Positions 27,896 to 38,271 of a DNA stretch of 64,000 nucleotides are shown here, one piece after another. Each line of letters begins with the position of its first letter. Position 1 is the first letter of the stretch. The position numbers and the translations under genes were made by a program. The DNA lies in the NCBI GenBank assembly GCA_964019155.1, contig OZ025240.1, forward strand, positions 23,104,506-23,168,505, given 5' to 3'. This DNA comes from Osedax fenrisi. Taxonomy: Eukaryota; Annelida; Polychaeta; Sabellida; Siboglinidae. A model generated the notes under the pieces. It was not told the origin of the DNA. It searched no databases and worked only from the letters and a program-made list of their open reading frames with translations.

Positions 27896-28681
27896 GTTAG
27901 TTTATTAATTATATATAAGATCATAATTCATGCATCATTGTTAGGTTATCAATCCTTTCCACAGACGTTACTAATACTATATATTCCATCATAAATCTGC
28001 TAATTATCATATTTAGAATTAGAAGAATACGTAAATTAATTAGCGTATCTTATACTAAAACGCTAGTTAATTCCCTTTCATGTATACATTATTTATTCAA
28101 TCCCACCAATCTTCCCTCATATTCTATCTTTCCCCTAAATCTAGTCATTCGCTTATTAATCCATACTACATATAACCTATATCATCCCTATATTTCCTCA
28201 CACCTACACTCCCTCTCTGTTTACTAGTTAAAATACGCTATACATATCGCATACTATGTATCGTTTATTCCTCAATATATTCTTCGAATTGTCCTTCATA
28301 TATGTATATTTTTATAATACAATTATTTTATATTATATCTCTTAAATAATTTTATAAATTTACTTCGAAATATCTTTATAATTACTTATTTGATATGTAT
28401 GATAAATTTGAGTATATTTTACCAGTAATAATCTATATAGTATTATAAACAATAGGTATCAGGCTAAAAGTATAAATTAGCTATAATTATTTGTTTTCAA
28501 TTAATGTTTAACAAAATCGATATTCGCATATATTTATATGTATACGAAATGATATATATATAACTAATTATCAATATAATTATAGGTGCATAATTATACC
28601 TTTAACATCGTAAAGGTATGTTTACATTAATAACCTCTACATTAGCCATACTAGTTCTTACATTACTCCTTGTTGATATAG

Positions 28682-28758
28682 AAATGATGACATGAGGAAA
28701 TGTTTCGCATGTTATGGATCACGTGGTCTGAATAAAGCGCCATCTAAGTGTGAAATAG
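28682..28758 (+). CDS. Candidate second exon: CxxC segment, Ly6/LU-like (hypothetical)
   Basis: Acceptor GTTGATATAG, donor GTATGT (strong). Entered in phase 2 it encodes NDDMRKCFACYGSRGLNK followed by APSKCEI and exits in phase 1. The pattern K-C-x2-C-x12-C just after a signal peptide resembles the start of Ly6/uPAR (LU) three-finger domains, whose genes often split the signal peptide and the first LU strand into separate exons. Further cysteines, including the CC and CN motifs, were not found. A possible last exon is at 37,543. LINE insertions directly follow (from 28,815), so downstream exons could be far away or lost. Confidence 0.33.
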
Positions 28759-28814
28759 GTATGTACCCACAACCTATACTCGCCTATATTACTATAATAC
28801 TATATATATATATA

Positions 28815-29060
28815 TATTTCCTGATTGTTTTAAAATTTCTAAGGTTATACCTTTACATAAAAAGGGTAATACAGATATATTAGATAATCTCAGGTCAATC
28901 TCTTCTCCCTAAATATTCAAAAATGTATGACAAATTATTTAAAAATAGACATCTTTATTTCATTAATAACTATAACATTTTGAATGGAAATCAATTTGGG
29001 TTCAGACAAAATATTCAACAGAAGATGCATTACATCACTTATCAGAAACAGTATGTGAAT
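28815..29060 (+). pseudogene. LINE family D fragment (RT fingers)
   Basis: Plus-strand sequence matches, at DNA and protein level, the minus-strand element at 17,100-17,330. The FPDCFKISKVIPLHKKGN segment is followed by a degraded NQFGF-type block and TEDALHHLSETV. It is about 245 bp, preceded by a (TA)n run at 28,801-28,818. Confidence 0.72.
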
Positions 29061-29061
29061 A

Positions 29062-29735
29062 TAGTGATTTTATCTTAGCTTTATTTGAGATTTTCCTACC
29101 ACTTTCTTCATTTACAATTGTCCATTCCATGGCTGACTTTTTGTTTAATGCATTTTCGATATTTTTAATTTTATTTTTAACATATTCTACTTATTCTTGT
29201 TCATATGATATATTCAGTGCTTTTGTTCATTGTTGAAATGCATAATGTTGTATGTCGATGATTGATCGTATTTACGTTCAGCGGTTTCATGTAGAAGCTT
29301 GTGTGTTTACATATAGCATCAGTTTCCCACGGTATTAGTTTTTTCATCTCTTAATTTAGAGGTGTTATTTTCGCAGCTGATTTTGTACATGCAGTTTCAA
29401 AGTTGGTATATACTGTGTTAGTAGTTATGCTATCTGAGAAATTGTGTAGTGTTTCAAATCGGATGTTAACTTCCGTGATAAAATTATTTCTTATTTCTGA
29501 ATTATCCTTTATATGTGTGCAATTATATGGTTTAATTGTTCTAGTTTTATTTTTATTAGCTCAGAGAGTTAGAATAATACGAGATGTAATAATACGGTGA
29601 TCTGATGAGACGCTAACAAAGGAATTGAAAGCTCTACAAATGTTGGCTCTGTTTTTCCATTCTTTGTTATGAGGACATAGTCAAGTTGTGATAAATTATC
29701 ATCTGATGATTTATGTGTCTATAGGTGTCTAACTG
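29062..29735 (-). pseudogene. RTE-like element fragment (endonuclease C-terminus and linker)
   Basis: Minus-strand translation gives QLDYVLITKNGK near 29,650-29,690, SHQITVL (SDHRIV-like), TSRIILTL-type sequence, then FETLHNFSDSITTNTVY, NFETACTKSAAKITPL and VEYVKNKIKNIENALNKK. These align in order with QLDYIMNNRK, ASDHRIV, NTLYDHFETSCRETTIDIIP and the linker of the plus-strand element at 52.7-53.3 kb. Frame breaks are many. It is the same family as the 52 kb element. Confidence 0.68.
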
Positions 29736-29759
29736 TGCAGTTTTTTCTGAAAGTTGTTA

Positions 29760-31190
29760 GACTGAGTAAGTTATTTTAAAATCGCATTGATATGAGCACT
29801 ATCAAAAACAAATAACTGATAAAATACTATCCATTACCATGCCAAGATTACGCATATATTCACAAGGTTGAATTATATTACCATCAATTTATAAAGTAGG
29901 AAAGATTGCAGGTACTTTATAGATATTCAGAAATACTGTTTTTGAAGGATTTGTTTAATGTGGACGATAAATTACGATGATACGAAGTAAATTGAATTTA
30001 TGTCTGATAGTGCAAGACAAATATTTACCAAACGATATATCTATTGAAGATATCACAGTAAGTTGTAAATCCATGTGTACTAATATACCAACACAACCAC
30101 CACGACCAGAAGTGCGTGTGTGGAGAAAATGATTATAATTAGCACTACTACATAATGAAAATACGTTAGTGACATCAAGACTAATCCAAGTTTCAGTTAG
30201 TTAAAAAATAGAGAAAGGGTTTATTTTAAGAAAATCCAAAATAACAACGATATTAGATCTAAGAGAGCGAATTTAATGAGCGAAAAGTTAATACTATATA
30301 TTATATTGTATAGTCAAGTTTGCCCAGATTCAGCCTTAGATTTAGTCAACTTAGCAAAGAACTCCTTCCATGAGGATAATTCTACCGATGTAGGAGAGTA
30401 TTTGGTAGACTGACATTCTATATTATCTTTAATTATTGTCCTCAGTTCATAGCTCATGGTTAGATTATTGAAAACCGATGTATGAGACGTGATAAAACTT
30501 AACAGCATGATAGTAAAAGTAATCCTAGTTTCCTAGTCTCAGTAGGTAGCAATTGCACTTTAAAAGTTCGCTATACGATGTATTTTTAAATTTTAAATAT
30601 AAAAATAAGTTCTTTGAGTATAATAAGCTAATAATATAAAAGTTATATCGTTTTTAAAATTAACATACGTGTGAGTAAGCTGATCTATTTATATTGAATT
30701 TATAAAATATGTCGTTTATATAATCAATATTTAATATTGTTTATTAATATTTTGTATAATGACTGCCAACTTTACAGTAGGTGTGGGAGTTTTTTTGCTA
30801 GGTATTTTAATAATCTTATATGGTGTATTATATTTAATTGCGTATTTTTTTCTATTATTAGAATCAATAATTAAAGTTTTAATTTTATACTATCAATATT
30901 TTTCAGCTATCGAATTTAAGGTGACATAATTAGAGATAACTGGGGCAATGATTGAGTCTAAACAATTATTGCAGTAAAATATAAAATTAGGTAGGTTAAA
31001 TATGGCTCAAGAATACTGAGGTTGTGTATTACTATTAATCCAAGCAGTGGGTAATATGTTAGCGTTAAATAAACATGTATAATGAATAAGGTAGCTACAT
31101 TTCCTACATGCATTACTATCATTAGTTCTATTCAGTATACTACAATCTAGAGTATACTGCAGTTAGTCATAATGTATGAATTAAAAGTAC
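29760..31190 (-). pseudogene. L2/CR1-like LINE 5' part: PHD-like ORF1 and endonuclease
   Basis: Reading the minus strand from 31,190 downward: NACRKCSYLIHYTCLFNA and, after a stop, FIFYCNNCL, which together form a C-x2-C, H-x2-C, C-x2-C pattern as in the PHD-type finger of CR1/L2 ORF1. A 64-codon frame (30,314-30,508) with TMSYELRTIIKDNIECQS follows. Then comes the endonuclease at 29,930-30,290: LTETWISLDVTNVFSL, HTRTSGRGGCVGILVHMD, and IVIYRP. The order ORF1 finger, linker, endonuclease is that of CR1/L2 elements. The RT is missing; the RTE fragment ends next to it at 29,735. Frames are broken by several stops. Confidence 0.65.
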
Positions 31191-31683
31191 AGTAAGCAAT
31201 ATCATAGTGAAATCATCCAGGCAATAAAGTAGAATAAACAAAACAATAGAAATCAGTTGTTTATATAATGCGCGCGATGCGGTCTGGTGATTGTATAGAT
31301 CGAAGGTATCGATTTATCGATTTACACAGCGCTGTAATCTAGAAAACCTATATAAGGTTTATATAAGATATACTCAATATGATTGATATTATATATAGCT
31401 ATATATTTATGAAATATCATATATTGGATAGTACATGTACACTAATATTAAGGCCACGACGGTTTAAACACGGGTTACCGACAACCAGAGTAAGCCAGGT
31501 ACGGAATGATCCTCCTGGACAGTGACCGATATATGTATTTGAGTAGTACACATTGATGTTATGCGAAGATTTGTATACAAGCATGTATCCTAAACGAATG
31601 CAAAATCGTGTGTTTTACAGTTAAACAATAGAAGTTGAAATCAATAGAAACACGAGAGGTCACTACGTGAGATAGAAACAGAA

Positions 31684-31685
<2 letters not shown>
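31191..31685. other. Intervening stretch, no gene seen
   Basis: Mixed-composition DNA with a small GC-richer patch near 31,265-31,335. Nothing was recognised. Confidence 0.45.

Positions 31686-31718
<33 letters not shown>
31686..31718. repeat. (TA)n array abutting a LINE 3' tail
   Basis: About 33 bp of TA repeats immediately followed by the CATT-type tail (as ATGAATGAATG on the plus strand) of the family A LINE. Confidence 0.95.
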
Positions 31719-31720
<2 letters not shown>

Positions 31721-31889
31721 TGAATGAATGTTTATTTAGACATAAAAATAATGTTAAACGTTCTCTATTATGTAATAAAAAAATATAAAAATAACATAAT
31801 ACACAAAAAAAAATATAAATCAGTTGAAAATAATAAAATTAATTTTTACGAATTAATAACAATATATTAAATTTAAAATACGAATAATT

Positions 31890-33530
31890 TACATTAGTTC
31901 TTAATCCTACAGGTAGCGCCTTACCATATATCGGCTGCAGATAGACTAAAAGAATGTTGTCCATAGCTTGATATATAGCTATAGCTTGTAATTCCTCTTT
32001 TGTAATAACCGAGTAGACGAGTTTCTTAGATATCGCTTGTAAACTCTGAATTGTAGGAGGTCATTCAAATAACGCGGAAGACGATTCTTCAATACCTTAA
32101 AAAATAGTTTTAAATATCTGACGGTAGATCTCTGATAAATATTTAACCATTTAGAATTAACTAAGTGATAATTGACTAATTCATGGTCATATAATTGTAC
32201 ACGATGTAAAACTCTTATCGATGATCTAATGATTATATCTAAGAATTTAGTAGAAGTAGCAGGAAGGCCATAATATAGAAAGCAACAATAATGTATACGT
32301 GACATAACTAATGATTCTATTAACATTTAGAAATTCTAAAAGGTAAGAATTACCTTATTGATCGTATTTTATATAATTGATAATTAGTTTATTTACACAC
32401 ATTAACTATCTGATCGGAGAAATTTAGGTTATCATCAACAATAAAATCAAGGTTTTTAACATTATTGCAAGTAAAAATTGCGATAGAATCAATGATGACA
32501 GAAGGAACAACTGATGATGTTCTAGATATATTTAGAATTTGAATTTTATTCTTATTCAACATTAAGCAATTTTGAAGAAAAAAAAACCTATTTGTATCAA
32601 TATTAATACAGTCAATTAGAGCTACATTATCAGATGAATTGGCTATTACTGGAAGCTCAATATACAAGTGAATATCATCAGCATAAATTTGATATTTTAC
32701 AGAGGGAAAATTAGATATAATATGTTTAAGAGGTAAGATATACAGAGAAAATAGTAATGGCCATAATACAGAATCTCGAGGCACTCCATAATACATTTTA
32801 CAAGTGGGTGAATAATGGTTATCAATTTTTATAGAAAATGTTCTTTCAGATAAGTACGATTTAATCCAAGCTGGAATACATAAAAGGAATACATAAAATA
32901 CCAATATTTTCAAGACATTAAATTAAAATAGAATGATCAATAATATCAAATGCCGCAGATAGATCTAATAAAATAAGCTGTATATTAGAATTATTATCAA
33001 GCTTATTAAGAAATTCATCAAGAATAAAAAGAAGAAATGTTTCAGGACTATGAAATTTCCTATAAGTAACTATAGCAATTTCCTATTCACTTTTTCTAGT
33101 ATCAAATAATGAATTTGCATTTAAATAATTAATTAATTGCTAGGAAACTATTCTTTCTAATATTTTATTTATAAGAGGTAATTGTGATATTAGTTTAAAA
33201 TTAGATAAACACTCAATATTCAATCCCGGTTTCTTTAGAATAGGTTATATTATAGCATGTTTTAGAGATGAAGGTACAATACTAGAATGGAGAGAAATAT
33301 TAATAATATTTAAAATAAATGGAGTTAGTGTAAAAGCAAGCTTATAAAAAAGAGATAGAGGCAATGGATCGATAGGAGAAGACGATTTAGAAGCCATAAG
33401 ATCTAACACTTCAGAGAAAGAATTAGAAGAAAAAGAGTCAAAATATACACCACACCCAAGTAAAATATCATAAGATAAAGGAATAAAAGCCACATTATTT
33501 TATAAGCTTAATTTTAGAAATAATATTTGA
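31890..33530 (-). pseudogene. L2-like reverse transcriptase, frame-broken (family A)
   Basis: Minus-strand pieces in order are: SKSSSPIDPLPLSLFYKL and PSSLKHAII (33,245-33,493; RT fingers), a broken palm with an ENSIF/ADIIDHSILI-like stretch near 32,930-33,000, then a 174-codon frame (32,389-32,913). That frame holds YGVPRDSVLWPLLFSLYILP (VPQGS-type motif with Arg-Asp), KYQIYADDIHLYIEL (intact YADD near 32,670-32,690) and NFSDQIVNVCK. A 115-codon frame (31,979-32,326) with SRIHYCCFLYYGLPATSTKF follows. The end reads SLSAADIW and ALPVGLRTNVNYS after a last frameshift. The YADD box and the SRIxYCxxLxYGLP block place it in the CR1/L2 group. Confidence 0.8.
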
Positions 33531-33778
33531 AACTTTATCCTGAAAAAAAATAGAAAAATTAGAACATAATATTGAATTAGGTAGAGTAAGAAATATAACC
33601 TAATCTGATTTACTTAAGGAGTTTATAAAAGAATAAATATATCTAGTATTATTTTCAAAGGTAAAAGAACTAAATTATTATAATAATAATTTTTTTTAGA
33701 AATTAGAATAGATGATCTATAAAAATAACATTAGAAGATTTAATTTTATATAAGTTTTCAAGTTTTCATAAATGTCAT

Positions 33779-34645
33779 TTATTTTATGCAATTCACTATT
33801 AAACCATGGACAATTATCATGTATTTAACTAAAAATCTCCTAATATGTGAATAAATATATAATACATTTAGAATAGAACTATTGAAGTAATCAAGATTTA
33901 TATTACAATTTGAAAGTGAATTGATAATATCATTAGAAAAATCATTAATATTCAATGTTTTAAAGTTTCTATAATTAATTAATGCGCGTTTTCTTTTTGT
34001 ATTAGATAATTTCAATCGGAACGTAATAGTGAAATGATCAGTTAATAATGTTGATTTAATTGGTATACCATATACAATGTCTGAATTTGTTAAAACTAAA
34101 TCTACCGTATTTCCTAAGTAATGTGTTTTACATATGACATGTTGTTTAAGCGATAAATAATGTATTAAAGATTTGAATTCAAGATTAGGGGTTATTAAAG
34201 AACCATAATGAAAATTAAAATCACCCATACATATAGTATTATATATATTCAAATTAATAACAAGATTAGAAAAGTCATTAAAAAAATATGTAAAATCATT
34301 ATTTGGTGGACGATATATAATAATAATTTTAAAAATAATATCATTGGAAGATTTTAGAGTAATAGAGAAGTCATTAAAAAAATATGTAAAATCATTATTT
34401 GGTGGACGATATATAATAATAATTTTAAAAATAATATCATTGTAAGATTTTAGAGTAATAGAGAGTCCATGAATAGAGAGTCCATCACTATATATAAATA
34501 CAAAATAATTATATGATATTATACGAAAACCGTTATGAATTATGATACGAACACCACAACCTCTGCCATAAAATATGTCACTACGAATAATAAGTATGTA
34601 AATTAGTTGAGAAATTAGAGAGAATAGTAATGGTATAAATATCAT
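33779..34645 (-). pseudogene. L2-like endonuclease domain with in-frame 32-residue tandem duplication
   Basis: A 288-codon open frame, the longest unbroken endonuclease piece in the window. It contains YGRGCGVRIIIHNGFR, YRPPNNDFTYFFNDF (twice), MGDFNFHYGSL (metal-binding Asp/Asn), KTHYLGNTVDLVLTNSD and LLTDHFTITF (the Asp-His catalytic pair). The N-terminal Glu region is missing or upstream of the (TA)n array. The duplicated block (positions 34,273-34,464) repeats SITLKS through FFNDF, so a fold-disrupting insertion sits next to the catalytic GDFN strand. The enzyme is unlikely to work. Confidence 0.8.
34273..34464 (-). repeat. 96-bp x 2 tandem duplication inside the LINE endonuclease
   Basis: Units 34,273-34,368 and 34,369-34,464 are nearly identical, with one clear G/T difference near 34,346/34,442. 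The 96-bp period keeps the frame. Confidence 0.95.
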
Positions 34646-34671
34646 TTGAAGATAAGATTTAGATTTATATA

Positions 34672-34675
<4 letters not shown>

Positions 34676-34756
<81 letters not shown>
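34676..34756. repeat. (TA)n microsatellite, about 80 bp
   Basis: One of the longest TA arrays in the window, forming the 5' boundary of the family A LINE. It is responsible for spurious Ile-Tyr open frames on both strands. Confidence 0.97.
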
Positions 34757-34760
<4 letters not shown>

Positions 34761-34945
34761 CTCTGTTTGATACCATTGACTTTCCCCCCTTACCCATGCA
34801 TACATATAACATTGATATCCAGCTTCAATTATTCTGCTCTGAACATTATGATTGTGCTCCAAAAATATTCTCAGGTACTTAAATCGTATTCATGATTGGT
34901 TATCTCATAATATTCTCTCGTATATATACTATACTATAGTAACTA
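34757..34945 (+). pseudogene. L2-like LINE fragment (RT palm)
   Basis: Plus-strand translation NIDIQLQLFCSEHYDCAP resembles the ADDIQLY strand and what follows; in the next frame YLNRIHDWLSHNILS matches the downstream RT motif (usually LNxIxxWLxxNxLxLN). The RTE-like insertion at 34,973 interrupts or follows it. Continuation after 35,690 could not be recognised with confidence. Confidence 0.55.
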
Positions 34946-34972
34946 AGTATATGCTTCTAACTTTATTATAAC

Positions 34973-35665
34973 CTACTTAATGTCTTAGAAGAAAGTGGGA
35001 AAACAGTAGGTCTCAAAGTAAATATTAAAAAGACGCAACACATGAACATAAACTCAAATAAAATGGTAAAATCTATAGATGGGAAAGTCTTGAAAAATGT
35101 CGATAATTTCATTTATCTTGGAAGCGAAATAGAAACGACCGATAAAGAAATAAAAATAAGAATAGCTAAATCCTGGGCAGCTCTAGACAAGTTAAGTTCC
35201 ATATGGAAATCACCACTCTGCACAACTTTAAAGAGGAACTTCTTTAGAGCCGTGGTAGAATCTGTTCTATTATACGGCTCTGAAGCTTGGACCCTAACTA
35301 AAAAACATGAGAAAAAACTCGATGGAACTTACACAAGAATGTTGAGAGCCATATTAAATATATCATGGAAAGAGCATCCAACAAAGATTCGCCTTTACGG
35401 AAATATTCCACCACTAACAAGTATAATACGTATACGAAGAACACGTTATCGAAGTGAGGAAGAAATCGTAAAAGATGTTTTGTTGTGGACACCGAACCAT
35501 GGTACAACAAAGATTGGACGACCAGGAAAAACCTATGTAAAACAGCTATGTGATGATACGGGACTGACGACTGAAGAACTGAAGACAGCTATGAAAGACA
35601 GGATGACGTGGAAGAAAATTGTTGAAAGTGCTCGGGAAACTATCCCGATCCGGTAAGGTAAGGTA
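34973..35665 (+). mobile_element. 5'-truncated RTE-like insertion with target-site duplication
   Basis: Begins in mid-RT (LEESGKTVGLKVNIKKTQ, just after where the YADD box would be) and runs to the 3' GGTAAGGTAAGGTAA end. It is flanked by two copies of a 24-bp target sequence, 34,949-34,972 and 35,666-35,689, beginning ATATGCTTCTA and ending TATAAC and differing by small indels. This is the classic outcome of target-primed reverse transcription with 5' truncation. Confidence 0.85.
35042..35656 (+). pseudogene. RTE-like reverse transcriptase C-terminal domain (intact frame, truncated gene)
   Basis: A 204-codon uninterrupted frame. Landmarks: NFIYLGSEIETTDKEIKIRI, KSWAALDKLSSIWKS, FRAVVESVLLYGSEAWTLTK, LDGTYTRMLRAILNISWKEH, GRPGKTYVKQLCDDTGL and TIPIR before TAA at 35,654-35,656. 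It corresponds to the last 200 residues of the element at 52-55 kb. The RT catalytic centre and the endonuclease are absent, so it has no activity, but the clean frame suggests recent insertion. The reading frame is open upstream of the first ATG to about 34,983. Confidence 0.88.
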
Positions 35666-35689
35666 ATATGCTTCTATAACTTTTATAAC

Positions 35690-36575
35690 GTATATTTCTG
35701 ATTATTTCAAATCCGACTTGTAATCAGATAATGTATAACTCCAAACTGATTCTTAAACCACAATCTCCTAGAAATAATATTGAAAAATAGTTGAAATTGA
35801 GTAATTACTACTCTCTCAACTTTGTTTCATGATATCCTTAATATTTCGTTTTCTTACTTGGTATAAAAAAAATACCCCATTAATAAAAAAAAACTTTAAA
35901 ATCAATATACTCCATACTCAAATTAGTATCCTTGTTAATATTGTCCAACAGTCTTATATTTAATAAATATCAAATTTCCAATATAATATCTTCTTTCTAT
36001 ATCATTCAAATCATTCACAATTGCCTGATAACTTAATTCATTCAAATTATGCTATTATCTATTTATTTTACTAAAATAAATTATACATTAATGTATTAAT
36101 TACTTTCTTTTATAGGTACTATGATCAAATTCTACTGACTTTCTCAACAATGTCACATCAAGTATGATACTGATATACGACCCTAGAAGTATATATATAT
36201 ATATATATGCCATGCATCCGTAATAATAAGCCAATGTTACATTTTCAACTTATAAATATATGATTTTTATATTTCTCACATTTTAAATATAACTGATCTT
36301 ATCAATAAGTTACATATTGTTGTTCATCTGACACAAATTAATCTTACAACTTTCAAAATACTGATACAAATACAAATATATATATATATATATTATAATG
36401 CAGTATTTTAAAAGTTGTAAGTTTAATTATAATTCTATTGTTATTTCAAGATAATTATTATCTAACGAGTAACTATCATTGAATGGTTTACTTCTTATAT
36501 CCCTACCCTTCAAATATGTTCAACGATATTATTTTATAATTGCCCTACTACCCCAGCTCCTGCTTTTTGATGTTT

Positions 36576-36618
<43 letters not shown>

Positions 36619-37542
36619 AGCTCACCTATTTTTCATTTATATTCTCTTCATACATAATATAATTGTCAAATTATTGGATATCCTATACCATATATGGTGA
36701 TGCTGATTACATTCACACTAAATATAGTATTTCATTTACTTACCTAATAATCTTCCATTAGATAAACCACCTATATTCTTATACGTTTATAATAATTATA
36801 AACGTAGCCTTATAAAAATTAGGTTTTTTTCTAATAACCTATACGTTATATCCTTTATTCCTCAAAAAAATATAACGTATATGTCGTCCCCATTTATTCA
36901 TATTTGTATTGGTAGTTATACCATAAACCCTCCTCTTATTTCCTTACTATTGGAGTTACTCGTTATTAAAATCTACCTCTTAAAAATGCATTATTATAAT
37001 ATAACCAAAACTGCTAACTTGTATATTTTCATGTATATTCAATGTTATCTTAATTTATTACCTTATCATGTCATTGTATTGCCTACTATTCCTCTCTTCT
37101 CTGTCGCATTATCATGGTATTGTTATCCTCTGTTAACTTAATTGGTAACACTTGCCCTCTTTCAACTCCTCTAATTCACTCATACACACACGTATTCTTC
37201 ATTAGCCTAATCAATAAATGATCGCCTATCCTTAGATCATTATTTTTTCCGATCAAATAATATTATTTATCTAATTAGTGTTAATTATTTGTATGCAGAT
37301 ATAATTTCAAATAAGTAGATTTATTTTTCTATAACTGACAAATTATTATTAATTTAACAGCTATCAATTTTATTTTGTGATCTCTATATAGACATATATA
37401 TATATATAAAGAGCGATATGATGAAAAGAGGTAAAACTATGGTCTGTTATATAGATATAGAGCTATGTAAGAGATACATAGATATATAGATATCGATGCA
37501 ATATAGACAAAACTACTAAGTGTATTTTTTTAATTATTTCAG
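35690..37542. other. AT-rich stretch, unassigned; several (TA)n arrays
   Basis: Contains (TA)n arrays at 36,189-36,209, 36,374-36,395 and 36,579-36,614. Pyrimidine-rich plus-strand sequence at 36,480-37,200 resembles decayed L2-like coding DNA, but no motif could be confirmed. A strong acceptor-like site lies at about 36,116. Confidence 0.45.
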
Positions 37543-37646
37543 AATTCATTTCAATATTGATTAAATTGTCGTTATCGTTGTGTCGAACTAAAATATTAAT
37601 AATATTTATGTTTTGTTGTATTTTATTATATATTTACACTCGCTAA
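37543..37646 (+). CDS. Candidate terminal exon with hydrophobic C-terminus (hypothetical)
   Basis: A strong acceptor (TTTTTTTAATTATTTCAG) is followed in phase 1 by FISILIKLSLSLCRTKI, then LIIFMFCCILLYIYTR and a TAA stop. A C-terminal hydrophobic tail is what a GPI-anchored or single-pass protein would end with, and the phase agrees with the exit of the 28,682 exon. The link between them, nearly 9 kb of LINE-rich DNA, is speculative. A 33-codon open frame is not rare in such DNA. Confidence 0.2.
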
Positions 37647-37913
37647 ATGAAATAATTATACGTAATGTTAATTAAATTGAATTCTATTCTAAACGCATTT
37701 AAATTGTGTGTATATTAAACATATATATTTATTTCTGAACTTTAGTATTACGTATACACATAGTATGTGTCGCATACCCATACACACATATATGTGTGTG
37801 TGTCGGTGCGTGCGGGTGTCTATAAATAACTAAGTGAAATATGATTCTTATGTGATTAATAATAATAAGTTAGATTTGTGTTCTGAAGCATACGTTATTA
37901 CAGGCTCGACCAG

Positions 37914-37944
<31 letters not shown>

Positions 37945-38210
37945 GCACCTGTTTAACCTCAGAGATAATCAGAATAATATCAGTTTATTGAGATAATTAA
38001 TTGGCTATTATATTTATTACACTGGCAACAATATTCGTCGTAATTATAAAATAGGTTGGTGTTTATTAGTGTGTTATAGAGCTCTAGTATTTAATAATAT
38101 ATCGTCTGCCACTAAAAATAATAAACTAAAATAATTCTAATATCACACACATGAACTCGTAATTTGTATCACATATACACACCAATACAAACATACAAAC
38201 ATATACATAC

Positions 38211-38215
<5 letters not shown>

Positions 38216-38266
<51 letters not shown>
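38216..38266. repeat. (TA)n microsatellite within a TA/CA-rich block
   Basis: About 50 bp of TA repeats. Flanking ACATAT runs produce an artefactual Ile-Tyr-His frame. Confidence 0.93.

Positions 38267-38271
<5 letters not shown>

Larger units (their letters stand above)
31719..34675 (-). mobile_element. L2-like LINE family A, nearly full length, inserted between (TA)n arrays
   Basis: About 2.95 kb on the minus strand with endonuclease (34,645-33,779), RT (33,500-32,389), C-terminal region (32,326-31,890), UTR with AATAAA and a CATT-repeat tail. (TA)n arrays lie directly at both ends (31,686-31,718 and 34,676-34,756). The last 230 bp match the solo fragment at 8,635-8,863. Confidence 0.75.

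Noticed and set aside
30759..30929. 56-codon hydrophobic plus-strand ORF (MTANFTVGVGVFLLGILI...)
   Set aside because: It lies antisense within the minus-strand LINE ORF1 region with its PHD-like finger; hydrophobic frames arise readily in AT-rich DNA.
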